Assembly: GCA_005772855.1 (NCBI GenBank)
Contig: SXIK01000111.1
Span: forward strand, 1 to 42,281
Length of the DNA: 42,281 nucleotides
Direction: 5' to 3'
Source of the DNA: Planctomycetia bacterium
GTDB taxonomy: Bacteria > Planctomycetota > UBA8108 > SXIK01
Shown here: positions 33,835-42,001 of the stretch, in pieces
Layout: each line of letters opens with the position of its first letter
Position numbering within the stretch: the stretch's first letter is position 1
Notes under the pieces: model-generated
What the model saw: the letters and a program-made list of their open reading frames with translations, nothing else
Told to the model about the DNA's origin: nothing
The model's database searches: none
Position numbers and translations under genes: made by a program

Positions 33835-36015
33835 ATGAAGCTCACGAACAAGACCAAGAAGATGAAGAAGAAATTTGACTCGGCCATTCAGGCACGAGCG
33901 CTCCTGCGGCTCGGAACTGAGACCTGGAGCCGACAAGCCATCCATATCCATCCCTCACTGAAGGATCGGATTGCCTCCTTGCGAGTCCGCGTTGAAGATC
34001 TCGCCTGGAAGTGCGATCCGGCCCTTCTTGGATTCAAGTCCACCCGCAAGATTCGTCCTTTGCGAGGGATGCTGGGCCAGCGCCAAGCATTGCGGGCTCT
34101 GCGCCTCGGGCTGACTGTCTCGAGCCCAGGGTACAACCTTTTCCTCTGTGGGTTAAACGGTACCGAATCCCTCCGCACGATCGAGGAATACGTGGGCTCC
34201 CTGCACCTTCCCGGCCAGCACGTTCCCGAGCGGTGCTATGTTCAGAACTTCGACGACCCGCAGCGACCCAAGCTGCTGAATCTGCCAGAAGGGGAAGGCG
34301 AAAAACTCCTCAAGGGCGTAACCCTCGTGCTCAAGCGCCTCCAGAAGGCGCTGCAAAAGAAGACTGAAAAGCAATGGCGATCGGTGGCCAAGCAGGTGTT
34401 GGAACGAGAGTTTCCCGGATTAATTGAGCTGTTCGAGTCGTCGGAAGCCCGCCAGTGGCTTGAAGCCTGGCGCCGGAACCTCCTGGATCAAATTCACAAC
34501 GCCGTCATCGAGGATTTCGAGGTCAACCTCGTCAACTCAGGTACCCAACGTGTCGCCCCTGTCGTGGTCGAGAGAATCCCCAACACGAGCAATCTCTTCG
34601 GCTGGATTGGACGGCGACCGATTGGTGAGCAGGCCCCGGCCCCTCATTTCACAGAAATTCGGGGCGGATCCTTCCTCAAGGCGGACGGGGGATTCCTGAT
34701 CCTGAACGCAGCGGACTTTTACTCGCTGCCGTCGTCCTGGAACATGCTGAAGAGCTGCCTCAAGTACGGCACCCTCCAGATCGAGGACACCGATCCGTCC
34801 AATCCATCTCGCATGGGTGGCCTAAAACCGGAGCCGATCTCCCTCAACGTCAAGGTGATTCTCCTCGGGGATTTCGAGCTCTATGACGAGCTCTTCGAGG
34901 CGGATCCGGACTTCCGCGATATTTTCAAGGTACGAGTCGATTTCGACTCCGAGCAGACCTTGAGCTCGCTTGTCCTGCGCCGGGAGTACCCGGCCTTCGT
35001 CGCCAGGGTGTGCAAGGAAAATTCACTTCTTCCGCTTTCCGCTCCGGCGGTCGCACGGGTGATTGAGTTGGCCATGCGGAAGGCTGGCCGCAAGAAAAAG
35101 GTAACTCTCCAATCCTGGCTGATGGCCGATCTTCTCAGGGAGGCTGATTACTGGGCCCGTGACGCCCGGCGGCGTCTGATCACGGAGCAGGATGTCACGA
35201 AAGCCGAGCTCGAGAGCAATCAACGCCTTAACCTTGTCGAAACAAAGATTGCCGAGATGATCATGGAGGGCACCATCCTGATCTCGACCAGTGGGTCGCG
35301 AATCGGGCAGGTAAACGGCCTCGCAATCTACGACATGGGGGACTACCTCTTCGGAAAGCCAAGCCGCATCACCGCAGAAACCGCCTACGGCCAGGGGGGG
35401 ATCATCAACATCGAGCGGGAGAGCGGGTTTAGCGGTCGCAGTCACGACAAGGGCGTCCAGATCCTGGGTGGATTCTTGCGATCGAGATTTGCTCAGCGTC
35501 GGCCCCTGAACCTGACCGCGAGCGTTTGCTTCGAGCAGTCCTACTCCGGAATTGATGGTGACAGTGCCTCTGCGTCGGAAATCTATGCGCTACTTTCAAG
35601 CCTGGCCAAGTTGCCGCTCCGTCAGGATATCGCCGTCACTGGCTCCATGAATCAAAAGGGAGACATTCAACCCATCGGGGGCGTGAACGAGAAGATCGAG
35701 GGGTTCTTTGATTGCGTCCGCGCTGGCCACCCGACGGGTAAGGAAGGCGTCATCATTCCGCGCAAGAACGTCAATGAGCTCATGCTCAGGGATGACGTCG
35801 TTCGAGCGGTGAAACGTGGAAAGTTTCACATCTACGCAATCAATACCGTGGAGGAAGGCTTCGAGATCCTCACCGGCCTGCCTGCAGGCCGACGTCGCAA
35901 GGACGGGACCTACACTCCTCACAGTGCCTTTGCCCTCGTGGACAGCCGTCTGGAGGAGATCACCAATGGTTTGAGGCAGTTTCAGGCCGGCGAGGAGGAT
36001 GGTGGAGGACCCTGA
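33835..36015 (+). CDS. Lon-related protease (AAA_32/Lon_C type) with degenerate P-loop
   Basis: The 726-residue protein matches the family often named Lon-related putative ATP-dependent protease. The N-terminal half has the family pattern (YNLFLCGLNGTESLRT where a P-loop would be, then CYVQNFDDPQRPKLLNLPEG, FTEIRGGSFLKADGGFLILN). The C-terminal Lon-type protease domain has the catalytic dyad Ser577 (GIDGDSASAS) and Lys620 (GGVNEKIEG), spaced 43 residues as in Lon. The Walker A site lacks the GK[ST] triplet, so ATP use is doubtful. It starts at ATG 33835 after the repeat cluster and converges on thiL. Confidence 0.92.
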   Translation: MKLTNKTKKMKKKFDSAIQARALLRLGTETWSRQAIHIHPSLKDRIASLRVRVEDLAWKCDPALLGFKSTRKIRPLRGMLGQRQALRALRLGLTVSSPGYNLFLCGLNGTESLRTIEEYVGSLHLPGQHVPERCYVQNFDDPQRPKLLNLPEGEGEKLLKGVTLVLKRLQKALQKKTEKQWRSVAKQVLEREFPGLIELFESSEARQWLEAWRRNLLDQIHNAVIEDFEVNLVNSGTQRVAPVVVERIPNTSNLFGWIGRRPIGEQAPAPHFTEIRGGSFLKADGGFLILNAADFYSLPSSWNMLKSCLKYGTLQIEDTDPSNPSRMGGLKPEPISLNVKVILLGDFELYDELFEADPDFRDIFKVRVDFDSEQTLSSLVLRREYPAFVARVCKENSLLPLSAPAVARVIELAMRKAGRKKKVTLQSWLMADLLREADYWARDARRRLITEQDVTKAELESNQRLNLVETKIAEMIMEGTILISTSGSRIGQVNGLAIYDMGDYLFGKPSRITAETAYGQGGIINIERESGFSGRSHDKGVQILGGFLRSRFAQRRPLNLTASVCFEQSYSGIDGDSASASEIYALLSSLAKLPLRQDIAVTGSMNQKGDIQPIGGVNEKIEGFFDCVRAGHPTGKEGVIIPRKNVNELMLRDDVVRAVKRGKFHIYAINTVEEGFEILTGLPAGRRRKDGTYTPHSAFALVDSRLEEITNGLRQFQAGEEDGGGP

Positions 36016-36048
36016 TGGGGCATTCCTGCCTCGCGTCCGGGCGTAACG

Positions 36049-37125
36049 TCAAGGGCCCACGCGACCGCCATGGAAATGGTCCCAACCACGCTTTACGACC
36101 TTGCGAATCTTGCCCCGCGAGTCGACAAGTCTCAAACCCCGGCGGGCAACGATTCGGCCAATTTTGGTGATCCGCAGCTTGAGCCTTCGCGACAGCTCTC
36201 CGACCTTCTGCTCCAGGTGCGCGCCGGGTTTCGTCGTGAAACAGAGCTCGTAGTCCTCACCACCCTCCAGCGCTGTGCCAACCCCCGTTTCACCAAGGGC
36301 CCTGGCCACTCGGTCGAAGGACTCTTCGCCGGACAACGGCTCCTCCCAGACCTCGGCGCCGAGCGAATGGCCCGACGCCGTGGTGCTTTCCTCAAGAATG
36401 TGGGCCAGGTCCGAGCCGAGCCCGTCCGAAAGGTCGATCATGGCCGTGGGTAGCAGTGCCTTCGAGATCGCCTGCGACTCCTTGAGCCGTGCTCGCGGAG
36501 AAACAAATGCGGCGATGGCCCGCTTCAGAAGGACGCGATCGGCGACAGTAAGGCCCGAGTGGGTCCGGGCACTGCCGAGCGCGAGGGTGCGTAAACCCAG
36601 ACGGGCAAGCCCGGGGTGGCCTGTCACCCAGATGTCGTCGCCCGCGCGAGCACCGCTCCTTCGCACCAGTTCGCTGGCGCGTCCCTCGCCGACCGCGGTG
36701 ACAGCGATGGAGAGTGGACCCGAGCTCAAATTCCCACCGATGATGCGGATCCCGTAACTCCTGGCAGAGCGGTGAAGTCCTCCGTGGAGCTGTCGAAACT
36801 GAGCATCACTCGTCTCTGGCGAAAGCACGATCGAGACAAGGATCGCCGCCGGCCTTGCTGCCATTGCGGCCAGATCGCTCACGCTACTGGTCACGGCCCG
36901 TTCACCGATCTCCCGCAGGGTTAACCAATCTCTACGGAAGTGCACACCCTCGACCTGCGCATCGACCGAAAGGACGACGCTCAGGCCTTTCCCTGGCGTC
37001 CATATTGCTGCGTCGTCCCCGATGGAAAGTGGAAAAGCCGGCGAGGCAGGCCTGGACTCGAGAGATCGGATCCAGCGGATCCACTGGAACTCACGTCCTC
37101 CACCTCCTTTCCTTTTGACAGGCAT
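36049..37125 (-). CDS. thiL: Thiamine-monophosphate kinase ThiL
   Basis: ThiL phosphorylates thiamine monophosphate to the active cofactor thiamine diphosphate. The 358 residues show the PurM-like fold signatures: LSIGDDAAIW, VDAQVEGVHFRRDW, ERAVTSSVSDLAAMAARP, IIGGNLSSGPLSIAVTAVG, DLSDGLGSDLAHI and ALEGGEDYELCF. It starts at ATG 37125, about 50-60 nt from the divergent ParA gene, so the promoters of both must lie in or near that small gap. It converges on the Lon-like gene, with 33 nt between stops. Confidence 0.95.
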   Translation of the reverse strand: MPVKRKGGGGREFQWIRWIRSLESRPASPAFPLSIGDDAAIWTPGKGLSVVLSVDAQVEGVHFRRDWLTLREIGERAVTSSVSDLAAMAARPAAILVSIVLSPETSDAQFRQLHGGLHRSARSYGIRIIGGNLSSGPLSIAVTAVGEGRASELVRRSGARAGDDIWVTGHPGLARLGLRTLALGSARTHSGLTVADRVLLKRAIAAFVSPRARLKESQAISKALLPTAMIDLSDGLGSDLAHILEESTTASGHSLGAEVWEEPLSGEESFDRVARALGETGVGTALEGGEDYELCFTTKPGAHLEQKVGELSRRLKLRITKIGRIVARRGLRLVDSRGKIRKVVKRGWDHFHGGRVGP

Positions 37126-37183
37126 GGGGCGAAGAGCTAACCATCTGGGCCTTGAGTATCAAGGGAAAAGGTCCTTGAGCCTC

Positions 37184-38119
37184 ATGGCTCGGTGGAAAGG
37201 AGCGTTTCTGCGCACAATCGCGTTCATTAACCAAAAGGGTGGTGTCGGCAAGACCACGTGCACGGTCAATGTGGGCGCCGCCCTGGCTGCGATGCAGAAG
37301 CGCGTGCTTCTCGTCGACATGGATGCGCAGGCCAACCTGAGCCTCCACCTCGGGGTCGAGGTGCACCGGCTCGAGAAGTCGATCTACACGGTGCTGACGA
37401 ACCGATCGACTGCCCGAGAGGCCGTTTTTTTTGACCTCCGCAAGAACCTGAGCCTCTTGCCGGCCAACCTGGACCTTGCAGGCGCCGAGATTGAGCTTGT
37501 CAATCTGGTGGGGCGCGAAACCGTGCTCCGCACGACGCTGAGCCGTTTCCTGGCAGAGGAAGCGTTTGACTTCGTTCTCCTCGACTGCCCACCATCCCTG
37601 GGCCTTCTCTCCCTCAATGCCCTGCTGGCGGCCCAGGAGGTCTTCATCCCTCTGCAGACGGAGTTTTTCGCTCTTCAAGGGATGTCCCGGTTGATCGATG
37701 TCCTGGAGTTGATCCGCGGTCGGCTGGGGCATACCATCGAAATCACGGGGATTATTCCAACCCTCTACGACGGCCGCACCAACTTGAGCCGGGAGGTCGT
37801 GAGCGAGATCCAACGATTCTTCGGTGACAAGGTGTTCCGTTCCATTATTCATTCGAACGTGAAGCTAGCGGAATGCCCGAGCCATGGTAAAACCATCTTC
37901 GAGTATGCTCCGAGCTCCAGAGGCGCCCAGGATTTTGAACGGCTGGCGAGAGAAATCCTGCGCCGGGAAGGGGCCGTGCCCGACCTCGAGCCCGCCTTGC
38001 CGGAACCCCGAGACAGCATCGACGAGGTGCCCCGTAGGGACGTTGCGTCCGATTCGTCAGCTGCCTCTGGTGGCCCCGATCGCCTGCCTGTGGTTCCTGC
38101 TCCTGGCCCTCTGTCCTGA
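37184..38119 (+). CDS. ParA/Soj-family ATPase
   Basis: ParA-type ATPases position chromosomes, plasmids or protein clusters. From ATG 37184 the 311 residues start FLRTIAFINQKGGVGKTT (deviant Walker A KGGVGKTT). They continue VLLVDMDAQANLSLHLGV, FVLLDCPPSLGLLSLNAL (Walker B-like), VFIPLQTEFFALQGMSRL and IHSNVKLAECPSHGKTI. The C-terminal 50 residues are Pro/Asp-rich and overlap the next gene. TTG 37175 is an alternative start with GGAAAAGG before it. No ParB gene or parS-like repeat is next to it, so chromosome partitioning is possible but a MinD/McdA-like positioning role cannot be excluded. Confidence 0.93.
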   Translation: MARWKGAFLRTIAFINQKGGVGKTTCTVNVGAALAAMQKRVLLVDMDAQANLSLHLGVEVHRLEKSIYTVLTNRSTAREAVFFDLRKNLSLLPANLDLAGAEIELVNLVGRETVLRTTLSRFLAEEAFDFVLLDCPPSLGLLSLNALLAAQEVFIPLQTEFFALQGMSRLIDVLELIRGRLGHTIEITGIIPTLYDGRTNLSREVVSEIQRFFGDKVFRSIIHSNVKLAECPSHGKTIFEYAPSSRGAQDFERLAREILRREGAVPDLEPALPEPRDSIDEVPRRDVASDSSAASGGPDRLPVVPAPGPLS

Positions 38120-39341
38120 AGCGTTCGCGGACGACTCGTTTCTACATCACCGCGACGAGGCGGTCCGGCATTACCAGGCGCACAAATATTTCCAGGCGAT
38201 CCAGTCTCTCGAGAAGGCCCTCGGCAGGGCGACACCCCGGGAGAAGGCCGAGGCTCAAACCTTCCTGGCCCGTTGCCGGAGTGCCTTGGGCGTGGAACTT
38301 TTCAACTCGGGCGAGAACCGAGGGGCCGAGGAGGCTTTCAGGGCGGCGCTTTTGCACGCCGAGGACTCCTACGCGCGCTTCGGTCTGGGCTTTCTGCATT
38401 TTGTTCGGCTCGAGGACGAGGAAGCACTGGGTCACCTTTGGGAGGCTGTGCGGCTTGAGCCAGCGCTTTCGAAGACGCAAAAGCTACTGGGACTCCTCGA
38501 GTACCGTCAGGGCCGGGTGAATACAGCGCTTGGCTTCGTGAGGGAGGCTTGCCGTCTCGACCCGGCGGATTCCGAGGCCAGAGTCCTGCGGACCCGCTGG
38601 GAGCTGGAATCGCAGTGGACCGGACTATTCAAGGAAAGGGCGGCGGGCGGGTTCTTTTTGCGCGTGGATCCAGCTCTCGGCCTCCAGCGGGCGAACGAGG
38701 TGGAGCGGGAGCTCGAGCGGGCGCGTCGGGACATGGTGGAAGCCTTCTGCCTCGACGAAACCGGCAGGAGGGGGAAGGCGCGGGATCTGCAGCGAATTAC
38801 CGTCGTCCTCTTTTCTCCGGAACGCTTCCACAGGGCAACGGGCAGCTTTCACTGGGTCGGCGGGCTCTACGACGGGCAAGTAAAATTTCCCGTGCGGCCA
38901 GACCGCGGTGATGCCGCAGCGCAGCGAGAGCTGGTCTCTACCATTCGTCACGAGATGGCTCACTGGGCAATTCGGGAGATCGGTCCCGAATGCCCCAACT
39001 GGTTGAATGAGGGGCTGGCTCAGTACTTCGAGAGCGCGGAGCCCCGGTCCCGAGCCCGGGAAAAACTGCGGGCAAGCCAGGCCGCCCGGATCGCTTTCAA
39101 GGACATGCCCGCAAGACTCTGGGAGATCGACAACGAGGAGGTTGCCCAGATGACCTACCTCGAAGGGCTTGGCTTTGTTGAGTTCCTCGCGGAGCGCTAC
39201 AAGCCGTTTCGGCTCACCCTTTTACTGAAGGCTCTGTCGTCCGAGGGCTCACTGCGGCGTGCCTTCGCGGTAACTTATGGAACTGGCCTCGAAGAGCTCG
39301 AAAGGAACTGGTGGAAGTCCCTCGAAGACGGTCCAAGGTAA
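38043..39341 (+). CDS. Exported TPR protein with gluzincin-type peptidase domain
   Basis: The 432-residue protein from TTG 38043 (AGGGA upstream) begins with a signal peptide (ACLWFLLLALCPEAFADD). TPR repeats follow at about 30-170 (AVRHYQAHKYFQAIQSLEKA, LGVELFNSGENRGAEEAFRA). A C-terminal zinc-peptidase-like domain carries HEMAHWAIREIG and the downstream Glu ligand in NEGLAQYFE, the peptidase MA/DUF1570-like pattern. The start lies inside the 3' end of the ParA gene (77-nt overlap, different frame). The overlap suggests coupled expression with ParA. Substrate unknown. Confidence 0.82.
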   Translation: MRPIRQLPLVAPIACLWFLLLALCPEAFADDSFLHHRDEAVRHYQAHKYFQAIQSLEKALGRATPREKAEAQTFLARCRSALGVELFNSGENRGAEEAFRAALLHAEDSYARFGLGFLHFVRLEDEEALGHLWEAVRLEPALSKTQKLLGLLEYRQGRVNTALGFVREACRLDPADSEARVLRTRWELESQWTGLFKERAAGGFFLRVDPALGLQRANEVERELERARRDMVEAFCLDETGRRGKARDLQRITVVLFSPERFHRATGSFHWVGGLYDGQVKFPVRPDRGDAAAQRELVSTIRHEMAHWAIREIGPECPNWLNEGLAQYFESAEPRSRAREKLRASQAARIAFKDMPARLWEIDNEEVAQMTYLEGLGFVEFLAERYKPFRLTLLLKALSSEGSLRRAFAVTYGTGLEELERNWWKSLEDGPR

Positions 39342-39391
39342 ACGTGAAGTGGCGTTCCACCTTCTGGTCCTCCCATTGCGGGCCCAGCAGG

Positions 39392-39559
39392 CTACGTCGA
39401 AGCGACCGCGGGTTTTCGCGGTGGGACTTTCTTGTAGCCGAGGTCCTTGAAGATCTTCAGTACCTCGGTCCAGGACAGGAAGGTCTTTCCCGACTTGGCC
39501 TTGTATTTCTCGATCGCCTTGATGAACTGAAGCTCTTCTGTGGAGCAAGAATCAAACAC
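39392..39559 (-). CDS. Small conserved-looking protein (55 residues)
   Basis: On the minus strand GTG 39559, preceded by GGAGGTG with 5-nt spacing, opens a 55-codon frame to TAG 39394-39392. The protein begins MFDSCSTEELQFIKAIEK. It goes on with YKAKSGKTFLSWTEVLKI and FKDLGYKKVPPRKP and ends with a basic, Pro-rich tail. The pattern FIKAIEKYKxKSGxTFxSWTEVLxxxxxLGYxK resembles short proteins I associate with Planctomycetota; I know no function. The composition (Lys, aromatic, amphipathic helix) suggests a small helical DNA- or protein-binding unit. It converges on the TPR-peptidase gene. Confidence 0.7.
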   Translation of the reverse strand: MFDSCSTEELQFIKAIEKYKAKSGKTFLSWTEVLKIFKDLGYKKVPPRKPAVAST

Positions 39560-39969
39560 TCGACACCTCCAGCGTTGGCCAGCTATTGCCAGACCACGAT
39601 TTTCCTCATGCGACTCTTCCGTTCCACCAATGGCTTTCCATTCAGCGGGCGGTCCAAACCTACCTTGAGGATATCGACGTGCTGAGCCAGGATCTGAACG
39701 CGTGAAAAAGCCTGGGCTATTCCTGTTCAGGACAATCGGCCCACGGCAAGTGGCGCGAACACGAGCGACATGCCCTTGCGAACTCTTGTGATAGCAAACA
39801 TTTACGGCTTCACGGGAGGATTTCCTGCTTGCGCGTTCGGACTCGATGAGCTATCTTCCTAGCAGACCTAACTAATAGTAGGGTAACAGCATAGGAATCC
39901 GCGGAAGGGAATAGAGCCTTTTCGGTGGGTTTCAGAGTTCTTTGGGAGTAGGCCCCACAGGAGGCTGGA
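39560..39969. other. Intergenic region upstream of the HU gene
   Basis: These 410 bases hold no convincing gene. A candidate promoter for HU lies at 39829-39857. The remainder should include the promoter of the minus-strand 55-residue gene, which I could not identify. Confidence 0.45.
39829..39857 (+). promoter_or_regulatory. Candidate promoter of the HU gene
   Basis: TTGCGC (39829-39834) and TATCTT (39852-39857) are 17 nt apart. A leader of about 105 nt would follow to ATG 39970. Moderate match only. Confidence 0.35.
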
Positions 39970-40341
39970 ATGAACACGGTCACGAAGCGCGAGTTGGTCC
40001 AGCGTATCGCAGAAAAAACGGGCGTCCAGCAGATCAGCGCCAAGGACGTCATCCAGAGATTTCTCGACGAGATCATCAGCGAGCTCGCAAAGGGAAACCG
40101 ACTCGAATTCCGTGACTTCGGAGTTTTCGAGCCGAAGAGCAAGGCGCATCGGGTGGCTCGGAATCCGAGGACAGGTGACAAGGTGGAAGTGCCGCAGAAG
40201 ACTACGGTCAAGTTCAAGGTCGGCCGCCTCATGAAGAAGAAAATTCAGAAAGAGGACGTTACTGCTGAAGACCTGGACGACGATGACGAGGACGCTCCCA
40301 AGGACGGCAAGGTGGTGCATGGGACCGCGAATGACCAGTGA
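39970..40341 (+). CDS. HU/IHF-family DNA-binding protein with acidic C-terminal tail
   Basis: This is a histone-like DNA-bending protein. The 123 residues start MNTVTKRELVQRIAEKTGVQ. The arm region has the RNPRTGDKVEVPQKTTVKFK motif typical of HU/IHF, with Pro in the position that intercalates DNA. After about residue 92 comes an extra acidic tail (DLDDDDEDAP) that most HU proteins lack. AGGAGG precedes ATG 39970. A clear terminator follows at 40446. Confidence 0.95.
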   Translation: MNTVTKRELVQRIAEKTGVQQISAKDVIQRFLDEIISELAKGNRLEFRDFGVFEPKSKAHRVARNPRTGDKVEVPQKTTVKFKVGRLMKKKIQKEDVTAEDLDDDDEDAPKDGKVVHGTANDQ

Positions 40342-40445
40342 AAGCACGAAGCCCTGCTCACTTTCAGCAGATTTCTGACGCGAACTGGTGGACTTCGCGG
40401 TGCTGAATATCAGCCCTTCGACTTCTCAAACTGAACGAAGAACGG

Positions 40446-40478
40446 AGACGCGCCCCGAGCGCGTCTTTTTCTTTTTTT
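40446..40478 (+). terminator. Rho-independent terminator after HU
   Basis: An 8-bp stem AGACGCGC (40446-40453) with GCGCGTCT (40459-40466), 5-nt loop, is followed by a long T-rich run to 40478. Confidence 0.85.
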
Positions 40479-40628
40479 GCTTTGAGGCCCGTGCGGCAGT
40501 TAGAATCGCCGTTGAGAGCTCAAGAGGCGCGTATGGCGCAGTCGAGACCCGCATTCACTTGTGGCATCGGCTACCCGAGGAAGCGTGGTCGACTCTAGAG
40601 ATCAGCCCGTGGAAGATGGGAGATTCGA

Positions 40629-41096
40629 ATGGAGAGCATGATTTACACAGGTCTTCGGTGGGGGGCCGCTCTGTCGATCGCGGCGAACCTGCTGAGCTGT
40701 TACAACCTTCCCGAACCACGTGTCTCGGAGAAGTCGGTTCTTGACGCAGCGGTGGAAGTCATTCAAACGCGGTACCCCAATTCCTCGCCCTCGGTCCAGA
40801 ACGGGTTTGTTCTGGCTGTGACGCCGTTGGCTCTCGAGGGACTGACCAAGACACGCAGGCAGATTTCCGTCGACATCCGCAGGACTTACGCCGGCAACTA
40901 CGAGCCCGTGGTCCGCGTAAGGCACGTAGCGGAACTGGGTACCACGGTCCTGCGTGCGGATCCCGAGACGGACGACCTTGGGGCTGCCGCTCCTCTGGCC
41001 GACAGAAACGAGTGGCGCACGCTCGGGAGTCTCCCCACCGAGGAGGTCGAGCTGACGAATGCCATTCTGGCAAAGATTCAGCCCAGGGGAATGTGA
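40629..41096 (+). CDS. Lipoprotein of unknown function
   Basis: The 155-residue protein starts with a short signal sequence and lipobox LLSC (Cys24 from ATG 40629; ATG 40638 is an alternative start). GGGAGA precedes it. The mature part has an alpha/beta pattern (SVLDAAVEVIQTRYPNSSPS, QISVDIRRTYAGNYEPVVRV) ending with the acidic/helical ELTNAILAKIQ. No family is recognised. It lies between the HU terminator and the tRNA gene. Confidence 0.75.
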   Translation: MESMIYTGLRWGAALSIAANLLSCYNLPEPRVSEKSVLDAAVEVIQTRYPNSSPSVQNGFVLAVTPLALEGLTKTRRQISVDIRRTYAGNYEPVVRVRHVAELGTTVLRADPETDDLGAAAPLADRNEWRTLGSLPTEEVELTNAILAKIQPRGM

Positions 41097-41156
41097 CTTC
41101 ATGGGAGAGCCAGCTCCCCTTCACCCGGGCAGCCAAGGGCAATTCACACAATGTTT

Positions 41157-41233
41157 GGGCCCATAGCTCAGTTGGTGAGAGCAGGGGACTCATAATCTCC
41201 GGGTCGCAGGTGCGAGTCCTGCTGGGCCCACCA
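41157..41233 (+). tRNA. tRNA with CAT anticodon, best read as tRNA-Ile2 (lysidine type)
   Basis: This is a complete cloverleaf with encoded CCA: acceptor GGGCCCA/TGGGCCC, D-arm TAGCTCAGTTGGTGAGAGCA, anticodon stem GGGGA/TCTCC with loop CTCATAA (CAT at 41191-41193), T-arm GCAGG-TGCGAGT-CCTGC, A73 and CCA. The acceptor GGGCCC and the GACTCATAATC-type anticodon arm resemble tRNA-Ile2, in which TilS changes C34 to lysidine to read AUA. It lacks initiator features. Elongator Met is the alternative. Confidence 0.9.
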
Positions 41234-41236
41234 CTT

Positions 41237-41278
41237 AAAATCCAGGGTTTTCGCAACAGGACGAGACCCTGGATTTTT
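41237..41278 (+). terminator. Rho-independent terminator after the tRNA
   Basis: An 11-bp stem AAAATCCAGGG (41237-41247) with CCCTGGATTTT (41268-41278) and further T residues lies directly downstream of the tRNA CCA end. Confidence 0.88.
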
Positions 41279-41605
41279 TGGGATTGTGACAGCTCTGCAA
41301 CAGATCGCGCTGGATGAGCTGACGCCCAAGAAATCGCCTCACCGGAGGTGAATGCCGGCTCTGTTTGAGCCGGGGACCCCTCCGGCTTTCCAACATCCTC
41401 CGGCACTTTCTGTACGTCGACGCATACGACGGCACGCGCCGGATCAATGTGGTGACCGACAACTCGCTGTCTTGCTTCGGCAATGGGCCTCTTCGGTCCC
41501 GATTGTGAGCTTGCGCATCCCGTGCTCATGCGATTAACCTTTATTGCTTCTCCAGCCACTGGGCTGGTGGAACAGGAGTCAGGTTTGTGCGCACGGGAGG
41601 GAAGA
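41279..41605. other. Intergenic region between tRNA terminator and dockerin-like gene
   Basis: I see no supported gene in these 327 bases. Short open frames are Arg/Ser-rich and lack ribosome binding sites. The right end has GGGAGGGAAGA before ATG 41606. Confidence 0.45.
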
Positions 41606-42001
41606 ATGCGTCAGGGTACTGGAGCAGGAAGAAATACGATGGGACGATTTGCGAGCGCGGTCGTGGTGTGTCTGGCAGCTCGGGGTGCCTCTGCCGGCGC
41701 GGACGTTCGTTTTGTGCGGGGGGATTCCAACGCCGACGGAGCGGTCAACATTTCAGATCCCGTCAGCACGCTGGGTTTCCTCTTCCTGGGGAACCCCTCG
41801 GCTCTCCAGTGCAAGGACGCGGCGGACTCGAACGACGACGCGAAGCTCAACATCTCCGACGCCGTCCACACGCTTGGGTTCCTCTTCCTCGGTACGCCCG
41901 CCCCGCCTGCACCCTTTGGCTCCTCGCCCACAGACTGCGGCGTGGACCCGACCGGCGCGGATATCTTGGCTGCGATAGGTTCTCGCCTTGCCCTGTTCTA
42001 A
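41606..42001 (+). CDS. Exported dockerin-like protein, probably the N-terminal part of a frameshifted larger protein
   Basis: From ATG 41606 (GGGAGGG upstream) the 131 residues begin with a signal-like stretch (MGRFASAVVVCLAARGASAG). Two dockerin-like Ca-binding repeats follow: DSNADGAVNISDPVSTLGFL and DSNDDAKLNISDAVHTLGFL, each closing with FLG. Such repeats in this phylum sit on secreted proteins. The end (DILAAIGSRLALF) is unlike the usual Cys/Pro-rich tail. In the next frame, directly at 41971, the expected CDRFSPCP appears and runs on into an FGE-type domain. So the stop at 42001 is probably caused by one missing base near 41970. Confidence 0.75.
   Translation: MRQGTGAGRNTMGRFASAVVVCLAARGASAGADVRFVRGDSNADGAVNISDPVSTLGFLFLGNPSALQCKDAADSNDDAKLNISDAVHTLGFLFLGTPAPPAPFGSSPTDCGVDPTGADILAAIGSRLALF

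Noticed and set aside
33352-33887. Several minus-strand ORFs in the 33 kb gap
   Set aside because: They are Arg/Ser/Pro-rich, lack ribosome binding sites and overlap the repeat cluster.
41157-41233. Initiator tRNA-fMet
   Set aside because: The first pair is G1-C72 and the anticodon stem lacks the three consecutive G-C pairs of initiators.
41235-41483. Minus-strand ORF after the tRNA terminator
   Set aside because: It overlaps the terminator hairpin, and is Arg/Ser-rich without a ribosome binding site.
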